From Escallonia rubra (lineage: Eukaryota; Streptophyta; Magnoliopsida; Escalloniales; Escalloniaceae): 64,000 nt of DNA. Below the pieces are notes generated by a model. It searched no databases and had not been told where the DNA came from. It saw only the letters and a program-made list of their open reading frames with translations. Shown piece by piece: positions 33,162 through 44,939 of this stretch; the stretch's first letter is position 1; each line of letters begins with the position of its first letter. Location of the stretch: NCBI GenBank assembly GCA_033065855.1, contig JAVXUO010003232.1:100001-164000 (forward strand), in the 5' to 3' direction. The translations under genes were made by a program, and so were the position numbers.

Positions 33162-34369
33162 TCAGACGAATATGGAGTCGGGGAGCTGCCATTCACCCTG
33201 GAACCATCGGTTAGTCGGGGTATGGGCCACTTTTCTACAAGAGAATAACCTCCACCGGATGATCTGCACAAGACCTGCAGAACAAGAAACCACATCAGTA
33301 TACTTATTCTGGAAGGAACGAGAATTCCGCTCTCGCCAGATATAGTACACCAACGCCGCAAACGCTATCCGACAGACTGATGCCGGGAATCCAGGGCCCT
33401 GCCACTCAGAAGAAGCTCGATCAACCATACCCTGCCAACTCAACATAGGCCAGTTAAAATTGCATTTCTTTTGAATAATAGACCATAATCTGAACGTGAA
33501 AGGGCAGTTAAAAAATAGATGATCATGGGACTCAAAAGGAATGCGACAGAAAACACAGCTCATACTAGGAATGACATGAAAAGCAAAAAGCCTATCCTGC
33601 GTACTTAACCTCTCCCTAATGGCCAGCCATAAGACGAAATTATGACGTGGAACACGCCACTTACACAACAGTAAGCAAGCCCATCTAACAAGCGGCCGCT
33701 TATGACGAAGGGCATCCCACGTACTCGCAATGGAGAAATCCCCAGAACCACTAACCGACCATACAATCCTATCAGGCATATCCGGGGCAGGACGAAAAGA
33801 GCTAGGGGTACTCTCGCGCAACTCCATGAGCTCAAGGGTATTGGACATAGGCCAGCACCACGATGAGCCAAGGATCACATTAGAAACTCTCGCTCGCCTA
33901 TCCAGACCCGAGTCAGAAATAATCCTACCAGAAAGGGTAGGGATGATAGGGCCAATCGGGTGCCACCAATCAAACCACAGAGAGATTCTTCTACCATCCC
34001 CAACAATATACCGAGGGAAAGAGCGAATCATATCCCTAACCATGAGAATCTTACGCCAAGACCAGCTACAATCGCTGGGGCACGAGACCTCCCAAAAACT
34101 CCTTCCTATTAGAATATTGGACTTGACCCACCGCGGCCAAAGGGAGTCCGACCTGAAAGATATGATGGACCAAATGTGCCTAGAGATGGCAGCAAAATTC
34201 CATACCTCAATCTGCTTAATACCCAGGCCACCCTCTACCTCAGGACAACAAACATCAGCCCAAGCCACCTTGGCTCCCGTAGTACAAAGTCCCGTACCCT
34301 TCCAAAGGAAAGCTCGAAATATCCTCTCCATATCTAGAATCACTTTCTTTGCCAGTACACTTGGATAGA
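33162..34369 (-). CDS. LINE ORF2, C-terminal part with zf-RVT domain
   Basis: This frame picks up where the RT frame stops: ILDMERIFRAFLWKG and AKVAWADVCCPEVEGGLGIK are the usual RT C-terminal connection of plant LINEs. The zf-RVT domain follows (WACLLLCKWRVPRHNFVLWL, then MSCVFCRIPFESHDHLFFNC, giving a C-x2-C...H...C pattern), and then FAALVYYIWRERNSR. It is a pseudogene piece only because of the single frameshift near 34350; no other break is seen in it. Confidence 0.8.
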
Positions 34370-36622
34370 GAACAAAACTGATCTAATCAGTTGGACCCTA
34401 CCAGCATACGACAAGTAATTACAAGTCCAATGCTTGACTTTCTTCACGATGCGGTCAAGAAGAGGCTGACAGTCCTCTTTCCGCAAACAAGTGGAAATCA
34501 GAGGGACTCCCAGATATCGCATAGGGAGCTCTCCCTCAAGAAAGCCAAGACAAGAAGAGATCAAAGCCTTGGTAGAAGGCTCAACACCAGAGAAAAAAAC
34601 ATGGCTCTTATTCGGATTGGGAACAAGTCCCGAGAACTGCTGGAATACAGAGAGCCCATGTTTCAAGACCTGAACCGAAGGAAGGTCACCCCGACAAAAA
34701 AGCATGAGATCATCAGCAAAGGCAAGCTGGAATATACCATCCTTTTGGCACCTCCAGTGGTAGCGAAACTGACTACCAACTACTAGTCTCTGCAACATCC
34801 CAGCAAGAACATCCATGCAAATAACAAAAAGGTAGGGGGACATCGGATCCCCCTGCCTAATACCACGCTTACCCTGAAAGAAACCATTAGATTCCCCGTT
34901 AATAATGATCGAAAAACTCGTGTTCGAGACACAAGCTTTGATCCATCTAATAACCGTGGGGGGAAATCTAAGGCAAATCAAAACATCAAAGAGAAAATCC
35001 CAATGCAAACAATCATAGGCCTTCATCAAATCCACCTTCATGGCACATCTAGGAACCCTGAAATCCTCCCGATGGTAATTCCGCATGAGCTCCTGAGACA
35101 AGAGGATATTGTCTGCAATACTCTGAGAGGCAACAAAGGCCATCTGGGAAGGATCAATTAGGTCCCTAAGCACCACCTTAACACGATTAGCAATGATCTT
35201 GGCTATGCACTTATAAATCGTGTTACAGCAAGAAATAGGCCTGTAATCATTAAGGCTCGAGGGATTAGTCACTTTGGGAATTAAGACAAGGAAAGTATGG
35301 TTAACTTCTTTGAGAAGCTGACCATTACCAAAAAAATCCTGAATCGCTTCCACAATCTCTTCCCCCACAATATGCCAAGCCCTTTTAAAAAAGAGGGCGT
35401 TATACCCATCAGGACCAGGGGATTTACCATCCTTGAGAGAGAAGAAAACCTTTCGAATCTCATCCTCAGTAACCTCACGACCCATCTCACTCTGCTGAGA
35501 ATCAGATAGGGATTTCGACATCCAGTTCCTCAGATCAGACAAACCCGGATAGTGACCCGGACCACGGTTCCCCAACAAACTCTGAAAATGGTCAACAATT
35601 GAAGCCTTAACCAAATCCGAGTCTTCAAGGATAGTCCCGTCAGATCGAAGAATAGAACTAATTTTATTAAAATTCCTTCTCTTATTAACTGACTTAAAGA
35701 AAAATTCGTTATTTTTATCTCCCACATCAAGCCAGTGAATCCCAGATTTTTGCTTGAGAAAACTCTCCTCCTCACCACTCACTCTAGCAAAAAGCTCAAG
35801 CTTCTCCTTTTCAATCCGACGCCACACAGGGTCAAGAGGATTCAAAGCTAACATACTCTGAGCATACTCCAAGGAAGCTCTAGCCTCATTAAGTCTACCT
35901 GAAATGTTGCTAAAGTGTTCCTTATTGAAGTCCTTAAGCTGTACCTTAAGCAACTTTAGCTTCCTGACAACCCTGAACATAGCACAACCCGCAAGGGGGG
36001 TGCCCCACACTTTAGCAACCAGAGGCAAAAACTTATGGTGATCGGCCCAAATATCAAAAAATTTAAACGGCTTAGGCACCTTGTCTACTTTGACAAGAGA
36101 GTGAACAAGGATGGGTGAATGATCAGATATACCTCTAGGACGAAAAATCGCTTCAGATTTAGGAAAATTAGAGATCCAAGTATCGTTAACAAGGACACGG
36201 TCAAGCTTCCTACAAATAGTATCACCATCATCCTGACAATTAGTCCAAGTATAAAAACAACCAGAATACTTCAAATCTGAAAGTTCCGAAGTAATTAAAC
36301 AATCATGGAACTCCTGATAGTAGCGAGGCCATCTATTGCTACCCCCTAACTTCTCACTCGGACTCTGGATAGCATTAAAGTCACCAAGAACCAACCAGGG
36401 ATCATTCCCAAAGAGGCGAGACCTATACTCAAGCTCCTGCCAGAGTACAGATCTTTCACCAGAATTATTAGAACCATACACAAAGGAAACAAAAAAAGGA
36501 GGCAACTTATCTATTAATTTCACTTGACAGTGAATTATTTGATCAGACATACCAATACAAGTAACATTAGCAACTTTGGGATTCCATAAAACCCAAATTC
36601 TACCATTAACCAGGAAAAATGG
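34340..36622 (-). CDS. LINE ORF2, endonuclease (partial) and reverse transcriptase
   Basis: The frame opens at the truncated 5' edge, before the first internal ATG at 36550. WLVLGDFNAI and SDHSPILV belong to the APE-type endonuclease, whose N-terminal part is lost. RT motifs follow: KSPGPDGYNALFFKRAW, NDYRPISCCNTIYK, KVDLMKAYDCLHWDF, RGIRQGDPMSPYLFVI and the catalytic LAFADDLMLF (minus strand, near 34730). The protein makes the cDNA at the nicked target site. The frame ends just after SIQVYWQRK; the next frame continues the homology, so a frameshift lies at about 34340-34370. A whole plant L1 ORF2 is ~1300 residues. Confidence 0.85.
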   Translation of the reverse strand, partial: PFFLVNGRIWVLWNPKVANVTCIGMSDQIIHCQVKLIDKLPPFFVSFVYGSNNSGERSVLWQELEYRSRLFGNDPWLVLGDFNAIQSPSEKLGGSNRWPRYYQEFHDCLITSELSDLKYSGCFYTWTNCQDDGDTICRKLDRVLVNDTWISNFPKSEAIFRPRGISDHSPILVHSLVKVDKVPKPFKFFDIWADHHKFLPLVAKVWGTPLAGCAMFRVVRKLKLLKVQLKDFNKEHFSNISGRLNEARASLEYAQSMLALNPLDPVWRRIEKEKLELFARVSGEEESFLKQKSGIHWLDVGDKNNEFFFKSVNKRRNFNKISSILRSDGTILEDSDLVKASIVDHFQSLLGNRGPGHYPGLSDLRNWMSKSLSDSQQSEMGREVTEDEIRKVFFSLKDGKSPGPDGYNALFFKRAWHIVGEEIVEAIQDFFGNGQLLKEVNHTFLVLIPKVTNPSSLNDYRPISCCNTIYKCIAKIIANRVKVVLRDLIDPSQMAFVASQSIADNILLSQELMRNYHREDFRVPRCAMKVDLMKAYDCLHWDFLFDVLICLRFPPTVIRWIKACVSNTSFSIIINGESNGFFQGKRGIRQGDPMSPYLFVICMDVLAGMLQRLVVGSQFRYHWRCQKDGIFQLAFADDLMLFCRGDLPSVQVLKHGLSVFQQFSGLVPNPNKSHVFFSGVEPSTKALISSCLGFLEGELPMRYLGVPLISTCLRKEDCQPLLDRIVKKVKHWTCNYLSYAGRVQLIRSVLFSIQVYWQRK

Positions 36623-36636
36623 TAGTTATTGTGTTT

Positions 36637-37274
36637 ATCTTACTCAAAAATGAAAAATAAACGTTCAAGCCACCAAAAGAATTAAAGGGAGGAAACGCTT
36701 GCACTTATGTTAGCTTCCTGTTTATGGGTGTATACGTAAAACTTATAACTTTTGATTTTCAATCCAATCTATTAATTTCGTTTTCACGCATGATTATGTT
36801 TGTTAATGAAGTTCTTGAATGTTTAAACCAAAAAAGAAGAAGAAGAAAGAAAGTACCGTGACAACCAGCAATATTTCGCTATATTTTGCTTTGGGTGATC
36901 ACTTTTCAATCATACTTGGTTCTTGTTAAAAAGTAATTTTTTCAATCAACTGAAAATATATATTTGAATCTGTATAGTATATAAATTCTACTACAACTAT
37001 AATCCCGTGGATTGTATGGGCTTTTTGGCTTATTTCTGTACATGTATAAAATCACGGATCTATATAGACATATAAAAGTACGGATGAGATTGAATGGCTA
37101 ATCTTTTTTTTTCCCTTAAAGTATCATTTTAATTTTTCATAAAAGATTAACGGTGAGTAAGAGCGTTCTCGATTTATAACATTACTTTCCCAGTAAATGT
37201 CCTTTTTGGAGTACATGCTTATTAAAATATAAGGGTATTTTTGTCTTATACAATATCAAGCATCTTTCTTGAAA
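36637..37274. other. Gene-free stretch
   Basis: AT-rich. The 24-base phrase around GCGTTCTCGATTTATAACA (near 37163) recurs near 39915. Nothing else is recognised. Confidence 0.4.
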
Positions 37275-38072
37275 TACCCTCCATGTGCTCCGACACGAGG
37301 ACTCATCCGTGGGATACACGACTACTCCGAGACACTATCTCCTCTAGTGTGTCTGCATGACTAGCCTATTTTCTCTGGCACCCCCATGACCCCTGGCCGG
37401 TCACTCTAAGACGAGAGAAGGTCTCTGGAAGGAGTCGTGCCTAGTCTGCCTGGCAGTAAGGCGTCGGGTCTTCCCTACCGCTACCAAGTTCTCGGCATCT
37501 CTTAATGCCCTGTGGGACTCTACAAGGACTTTGGACTGGTGGCTAGATCAAGGGGGCTCTCTGGCCACACCGACGCTGTGTGGGCCAATCTTTCCAGACA
37601 GATAGAGGGTTGTTGTGCGGGGCACGCCGGGTGAATATGCGGTCTGATAGTTCATGGAGAATTGGCACCTATGGAGCCCTTGGTGACGGGTCACTCCCGA
37701 GGAGCACCATGTGTCGGTTGAAGACATGATCATCTCAACCCCTATAAATACGGGACTTGAGAATTCATTTGAGGACTTCACATTTTTTAGAACTAACATT
37801 CACTTTCTCTCTCTAGAATTCTAGAGAGAGAAACATACAGGATCCTGACACTGGACCTTGACTCTTGACCTAAGAATTGGACTGTGACTGTCATCGTGTA
37901 ATCACCCCACGCCTTCGCCTTCGCAGCACTGCCTCTTCTCAGGCTTTGTCTGAGAAGCTCTTAGTCTCTGCCCTTGATCCATCCTTACTGTATCCCATAT
38001 CAGCATACTTGACATCTGATTCTGACTCTATTATTTATGGCACATCCACGTCGACTGCGATCCTTAACATCA
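37275..38072 (+). mobile_element. LTR fragment of the same family as the solo LTR at 725-3980
   Basis: It aligns in order with 3180-3980. Shared landmarks include GACTGGTGGCTAGATCAAGG with GATTGGTGGCTGGGGCAACG, GGTGACGGGTCACTCCC, CACTTTCTCTCTCTAGAATT, and the ends ATCCACGTCGACTGCGAT with CTCCACGTAGATACGAAC. It ends AACATCA. A TATA box (CCCCTATAAATACGGG) lies at 37738-37753. The 5' repeat-rich part of the LTR is absent and no target duplication was found. By eye the two copies are about 65-70% alike, so this is an older or different subfamily copy. Confidence 0.75.
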
Positions 38073-39535
38073 AACTATTTTCATAAAAGTTATTTACCAT
38101 ATGTAAAACAATTTATGGTAAATAACTTTTAAAAACGGAAAGGGCAAAGGGGAATTTCGGCCAGGGAAGGGAGGCGTGAAATCGGGTGTGAGTTTCATAT
38201 TTTACTGGGTGGCATAGGCCCTGCTGTGATGGCTTTTGTTGGGTGACGAGTGGGTAAAGTGGTGGTTTTTTGGAAGATGAATGAAGGGTATAATGGTAAC
38301 CTGGTTGGTTAATAGCAGGGGTAAAATGAGAAAATATGGATCTATACAGTGTAAATATGCTAAATATAAAAGAGTTAATCCTAAAAAGTTATTGAAAATG
38401 GAAAGGAAAATGGTAAACGTGCAGAAACACCTGAAAACGTAGATAAGAAAAAAGGAGTTAAAATGATAAAAGTACGCGGCCCGTATTTTTTAACTGGAAA
38501 CGAAAAAATATATATGATAAAAGTACACGACCATATGTCCCTGAACCTTTCTGATTCAGTTGAAGCGTCAACATTAAGGGGAAGTAAATAATGCAAAAGG
38601 TTAAGTTCTTACAATGTTTGCAGCCAACGTCCCTGGTCCTTTCTAATGCAGTTGAAGCATCAAAGTTAAGAGGAAGTAAATAACCAAAAAGGTTCCGGTT
38701 AGCACCAATTTTCCTGTCTACACCTTCTTTATTATGGCTGACCTGATGGTATTGAAACCTGCTTCCAAGGGTGTTGTCTTTACCTATCAAGTCCAGCGTA
38801 AGAGATGTTGACCAGAATAGGTTAAATTTCACCAAATGCATCAATATAGCTGGACTGGCGTTGTCATTCCTCACACAGCATTCATAACTAAGCACACCAT
38901 GTCTATGGGCTTTTCTTTGACCGAAGACACAACGGAACGAGATACCCGGAAGCCTTCTTGTTTTGAGGACTAAACAATACTGTAAGTACAATTGTAACAT
39001 CATATAATAGTGGGCATCTATTTTCTTTGTTCATTATTTCTGAGATGATATATCATTGCTCCAGTACAATTGTAACATCATATTAAAGTGGGCATCTAAT
39101 AAAAGTTTTCTCTTTGTTCATTATTTCTGAGATGGCATATCATTGCTCCAATCCATAAATTATCGTTTAAGTTAAGGCGTATTGTACGAGACAATATATT
39201 ACTGATCGCCCAATTTATATAATTTGCCTTGATATTTGGCGTGCCAACATGGCCTTTTTTGCTTAAGGCGCATGATCTGGTCAGCGTATAAAGGCCAACA
39301 GAGCGAAGCCTCTTTCTCTTTTCCAGTCGGGGATCGACGTCTCATGTACCAGTCCCTACAGGTGCCCGAAGTAGGCCGGCTGCCCTACCTAAACCAATCA
39401 TCATATCAGATCAACCCAACGGCTCACCAACTACTTGAGACAGAAACTCTGGTGGAAAGTAGCTCCACTTGTACACTTTGGCCCCTTCTTGTACACTTTT
39501 GCATACTTAAAAATTTAGCTGGTGGCTTTTAGTCA
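38073..39535. other. Gene-free stretch with local duplications and an unassigned minus-strand ORF
   Basis: A 181-codon open frame runs on the minus strand (38458-39003). I recognise no family. It contains a duplicated ~70-bp segment (near 38535-38600 and 38620-38690, with CAGTTGAAGC.TCAA.GTTAAG). An ~85-bp tandem duplication lies at 38981-39151 (GTACAATTGTAACATCATAT, then TTCATTATTTCTGAGATG). A 98-codon frame at 39236-39532 (+) has no recognised family. Confidence 0.35.
38981..39151. repeat. ~85-bp tandem duplication
   Basis: The two copies start near 38984 and 39064 with GTACAATTGTAACATCATAT and end ATCATTGCTCCA. The second has a short insertion. Confidence 0.85.
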
Positions 39536-42178
39536 TCTTCGTGAGACTCTTCATCGATTTCCAGATTTTGTTTTTTGAATTCAAAAATGAGATATTAGGA
39601 GTAGATAGGCAAATCAAGTCTCGTTGTCACGTGCCGGCTTTAATTCATCCATGTGTTTCGGCCCAAAGAGGCTGTTCGATAAGATTTTGAGTTTTATGAA
39701 TATGTCCGGTAAAGGGTAGTATAGAATTTCGTTACCTTATAACAAAAGTTACAACTATAAAGGGATAGTAAACTGGATATTAACAAAGATGATAAACTGG
39801 AGAAAAATCTGAAACCGGACAAAATATAATATTATGCACGTGAGACTGTGTCGATCAAGAAACTGAAACTCGAGAAAACATGTACGAAAATTGGAACACA
39901 AAGGGAAAGTAAGGGCGTTCTCGATTTATAACACTGGCTAATGGACACGTGCAAATGCACGGGTTGAGATGTAATCTGGTTAGATTAAGAGACATTTTGG
40001 TTTTCTCATCAATCATATATTATAGCGTAGTCGATTATATTTTAAATTAAAGAATAACAAAAAGAATGACTTTCACTAAGGTAACGCATATATACATGAT
40101 AAGACATAATAATCGAAATCACTCATGTACAAAAATTTTATGCTTGTCATACTTATACATGTATAAAAAACCTAATATTTTGCTTCTTATTAAAAAAAAA
40201 TTGGCTTTGAATTAAGATCTATAAAATTTCGTGGGCAAGGCATAAAATAGAGAATTATAGTTAAATCACATTTGCAAATAGTTTTGTAATCTCCATTTTT
40301 CCTTTTATTCTCGGAATAATTTATAGCACTAATGTTGAAGTGTACTGAACAAAGTACTCAAAAAGTAAAGCATACAATAAATAATTAATTATTCCCCACC
40401 GAATAATAATTTCACTTCATTTTAAAGCAATGTTCGCACTATTTTTTTTTTGGTATCAAGACGGGAGCTTCAGAATTTAAACATTCAAGAAATCAAACAC
40501 AGTTATATATTTTTCACTTATTTACTTACTAATATAGCTGAATGAAATTTTTAACAATACTCCGTCTAAATAACCGTAGACAATTTTTTTTTCCACTTTA
40601 TGGCTCGCATCACTAATCAACCTTTTTCGTTTTATAGATGTTTCTGATATAGCTAATTATTATTATTATTAAAATTAGATATAAATTACAGTCCTCTGCA
40701 TTGAAAATCATAAAAAAGAAGGTAAAAAAAAAAAAAAGCACAAACTGTTTAATTAGTAAATTATTATGTAGACTTAGATAACCTACTAATACATGCCGTG
40801 AAAATAGAGTTTCAAAAAGAAATAGAAACACGTGGAGCTATTTTACTTAGTTTCAAATAAACACCCTTTTAAAATATTAATTAATTGTATAAAGAGTTGA
40901 TATAACGTTGTTTAGTGGCAATATCTGTGCTTATTTATTTTCTTTTAAGGTCATGTTTGACGTTTTTGTGACCCGTCCCTTCTGATGTATTTTTGAAATT
41001 TTTTTCCGACAATCAATTTCAAAATATGCATACATTGAAGTACCAATGATTATTTTAATTTATCATTAAAATGTCTGAGTGTTCTACAAAAGTTTTGCAC
41101 ATGATTGAAGTTCAACGGTTATAAAGTGATGACTATTCTTATCCCATGTAACATCGTGAAGTATTGAGATTAAACAATTAAAAAGAAAAATATTTTAGTT
41201 TGTGAAGTATTTATCTAAAAATGTTGACATATGATTTTCATAATTTACCTTGATATATTTTATGTTGTTGTTTAAAGTCCATTTGAGATTTTAATAGTCA
41301 AATATATGGCCTAATATGTATATTCTACAGTTAATTATCATTTTAATTTATTATGAAAGTGTCATATCATTCTATACAAACTTTTCAAAAGATTGAGATA
41401 AATAATAATTAGATAATGGTGGTTGTTCTTATCCTCAAATAGACCGTAGATTGTCGGTAAAAGTTCATATTATATGGTATACTTAGGTAATTAAAGTCAT
41501 ACATAAGTCCTAGTAAGTTCATTTATCGATTAAGAGTATATAAAACAATTTTGGACTTATATATGAGCTATAACATTTATATTTAGATTTAATTAGTATT
41601 TCACGCACTATTAGTTTTTTTTTTTTTGTATTTAATTTATTTAAGTCCTAGTAATCAAATTAAGTCCTAGTAACTTAATCAGGTTATGATGTGAACCTTT
41701 AGAATTTGAGGTTGTGTAATTAAAAATAAGTTTTTGGAGTAAAATGTTATTTTAATATCTCAAAGTTATTTTTTAAAAATTAGTCATATTTGGTATGATT
41801 CTTTATTTTTTTTCTATAAGAGTGTGTGATTTATATAAGTGTTTGATGCTATATAAATAAAACTAATTTCTTAACTATCCTATGATTTTGATGGTTTAAA
41901 AATAGTTCTAGATTTATCTTTTTCTCAAGAATTTCTTTGAATACGGAAATGGTTCCTTCTATCAATTACCTTGTGTAGAATTTTGAAGACGAAGCCAAGC
42001 CAACAACTGTGAAATTCAAAGCTGTAAAGACCTTTTTCGCTCAAAAGTTAGAGCATCATTGTTCTTATGGTTGATTTTCACAACAATCTATCATCTACAA
42101 ATAATATTCAGGAAAGAAATATTCTAAAATATTTTTCTTGGTTTTTTTAGTCTTTTGCATTCTCACCACTTTCTTATG
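39536..42178. other. Gene-free AT-rich stretch
   Basis: No supported gene or RNA. A hairpin-like CACGTGCAAATGCACGGG occurs near 39952. The interval 40200-40860 resembles 23040-23650. A T-rich tract lies near 41619. Confidence 0.4.
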
Positions 42179-42183
42179 TATTG

Positions 42184-44742
42184 TGTAACACCCCACACTT
42201 GTTCGAGCCGTTAGAAATAATTTTGAGCGTTAAATAATTATTAGTTGGTCCGAAAAAATTAAAAGGGCGATAATTGCGGGCAATATTTGGGTATTAGTAG
42301 ATTGTTACAGGTTAAAATGAGATTAACATGATTATGGGGTCAAAATATAATTTTAGGAAGTTTTGGAGTCATTTTGTAAATATGAAAACTTTGGGGGCTA
42401 TGTTGCAATTTTGAAGATTTTGTATGATATGAGTCAAGTTCTTAGAAAAAGAAATTCTTCTAATAGTGCCACCTCCTACTTGGCTTATGGGGTGGCTAAT
42501 CTAATTTTTATTATAAACTAAGGGATAGGATTTTAAGGCAAATAAAAAAAAGAAAAGAGAATTCGGGAAAGAGAAAGGAAATAAGAAAGAGAAAACAAAA
42601 AAAAACAAAACAAAACAAATCAAAAGACCAAAGGAAAGAAATAGAGCTCGGTTGGGAGAAGAAAAAAAACCGAGGAAGAAAAGAAAAAGGGAAAGAGAAG
42701 AAGAGAAAGAGGAGAGAAAATAAGAGGAAGAAAGGAAAAAAAAAATCAAAAACTAAAAGGGTAATCTCTCTTTACTCATTTTTAGAGTCTAATAGATTTA
42801 ATTTTGGTTAGTGTTGATGTTGAGAAGGTGTTTGAGGTGTGTCACTGCTATTACAACAGTAGTGATGTAACTGTGTGTGTGTGTTAATTGTGTATAAGTG
42901 TATGTATGGGTGTTATATGGTGGTGTATGGGTTAGTGAAGGGGGTGAGGGATGGTGCAGTGTGTGTGACTATGTGGTGTGGTGTATGTGCTAATTATGGG
43001 TGAAAGGGAAAGAGGGGGGAGGGGACAACCTGCTGTGTTATAACCTCGCGTGTGTGTGTAAATTGGTGATGGTGGTGGGTGTGTTAGGGTGTATACATGG
43101 GTGTGTGTGTGTGTGTTAGGTAGTAATGTGTGTAATGGAGGGAAAAAAACTTATGTTATTTTTGCAAGATCTACACTGGAATTTTTTGAGAATTTTCTGT
43201 GTCCGCAAAGGATGTTAAATTTAGGTATCGGTGAAAAGGGGTTATCGATTTATTTCATATAGCAAATCAGGTTATTTTAATCTGAATTTTTTTAGAAAAT
43301 CTTATCTTACTAATAGGTTTCAGTGTCTAAAATTTTCCATGCGAGACTGATAGTTATTATTAGCGGAACGGGCCTCCAAGCGCTCGATCCAGATACCGGT
43401 TAGGAATTTTCAAGCGAAAAATATTCTGAAGTACTTTTTAGTTCAAAAATGAATTCAAGTTGCTTAAACGGATATTTTAAAGCATTATCAAGATTTTTCC
43501 GATTTGATAGCTACCCGAGGATGTTTAGGTAATTTTTCACCTGAGATGGGGCATTCTGGTAATTTTTCACACCATGTGGCAAACTGAGTGAAAACACATA
43601 ATTGAGCGTCAAGAATTAATATCCTTACTATTTATTATTTTAGGTTCCAACAGAGGAGGATTAGGACCGACACTCGAGTAAATTCTGGACCCGTTTAATA
43701 ATTCAGGTAAGTACATTATGTTATATCCTTGTTTATAACTATATTTTTAATTATAATATGTACCAACATGTTTATACGTATCAGTTAGAGATTTTGAAAC
43801 CTTTTATGCTAAACAATTATTTTTGCTTTAAACGACAAATAAGAAATGGAGTTGAGCTGCCATGAAACGTTTGTTATATAATTGATTGTGAACCTTGTTT
43901 ATCGTACTAGATGAATTTTTTTCTAATGGTTGTTGTGCCCCACATCTAACGGGAGAAAGTTAAATTTTGGGTCCTTGTCAACTGGACGAAATGTTGACAC
44001 GCAATACTGTTGCTCGTGCTCGCCCCTGCTTCCACAATAATGATAATCCCGAGATCGGATTCCGGGTCCAAGTCAGTGGGACCAAACGCTCACCGCAGCA
44101 TACCGATTGAGATATTATTCGGTTGAGCAGTTATTGATGATTATTGTGCTACTATTTTACTATTTTGTAGAACTATTTCACTCAAACCATATATGCAACC
44201 CTTCGATTTATATTCACTGTATCTTTTGATTTTGACTCATCATCTGAGTTAAATATCCATGGCATGCTTGTAAATCTTGAACCCTATTTTAGGATATGGT
44301 AAATGTGCTTGCTGGGCTCTAGCTCACTCCCTATTTTTTTTCTGTGGCGATTACCTAGACGGGGCTGACGTTGATAAGGATCCTGAGGTTGAGGCTAGTG
44401 GAGACGATTGTTAGAAGTGGTGAATCCCTGTAGTACTTTAACGTCCTTGTGGCGTCATGGATATTAGTATTTTTCTCTGTAAGACTGTAAGATGAGTATG
44501 TAACTATAAAATCATAGTCGAGTCGTTAGTCGGGTGTTTGAAATGATAAGTTGTTAAATTATGTTGGGAGATTGGTTACTCGGCTGTTGGAAGCCTTATT
44601 AATGGTGTGGAGTTTAGTTAATTCTAACAATGGTATGCACATGTTACATTAAGGCCTGGAGGGGCCTTGGTGAGAGTTCAATGGGCCTGCGGCCGGTCAT
44701 TGACCTAGTTCACGGGCCTAGCCGTGGGTTCGGGTCGTGACA
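42184..44742 (+). mobile_element. 5' LTR of the chromovirus (2559 bp)
   Basis: It runs from TGTAACACCCCACACTTG to GGGTTCGGGTCGTGACA. It contains A-rich (42535-42760) and TG-rich (42810-43140) low-complexity stretches. Frames across the A-rich part are low-complexity artefacts. Confidence 0.85.
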
Positions 44743-44746
44743 AAAA

Positions 44747-44758
44747 TGGTATTAAAGC
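44747..44758 (+). promoter_or_regulatory. Primer-binding site, initiator-Met tRNA type
   Basis: TGGTATTAAAGC lies four bases after the 5' LTR end. It matches the standard plant site TGGTATCAGAGC at ten of twelve bases. Confidence 0.75.
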
Positions 44759-44939
44759 ATACAATCTTGTGGTTTTAAAGCGTAAGTACTGATCCACCTT
44801 ATTAGGCTTTAGGTATCTAGGTTTTAGCCGACATTTAGATTAGGGTGAGACGCTTAAGTAGTATGTTTAATTTTGTTTATGGTATTTTTTGATCCTGTTT
44901 AGAAGCTGATTATCCTTATGTGATATTCCATATAGGTTA

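Larger units (their letters stand above)
32798..36627 (-). mobile_element. L1-type LINE, 5'-truncated
   Basis: On the minus strand an endonuclease, reverse transcriptase and zf-RVT region are followed by a 3' end reading ATTTACCGGAAAAA. The 9-base word ATTGTGTTT (plus strand) lies at both edges, 32789-32797 and 36628-36636, a likely target duplication that overlaps the short A-tail. ORF1 and about the first 150 residues of the endonuclease are missing, the usual result of incomplete reverse transcription. The RT is otherwise well preserved, so insertion is fairly recent. Confidence 0.85.

Noticed and set aside
39940-39990. Helitron 3' hairpin (CACGTGCAAATGCACGGG)
   Set aside because: No CTAG-type end follows within the usual distance and no matching 5' end was found.
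42501-42749. 82-codon minus-strand Phe/Leu/Ser-rich ORF
   Set aside because: It is a low-complexity A-rich stretch inside the chromovirus 5' LTR.
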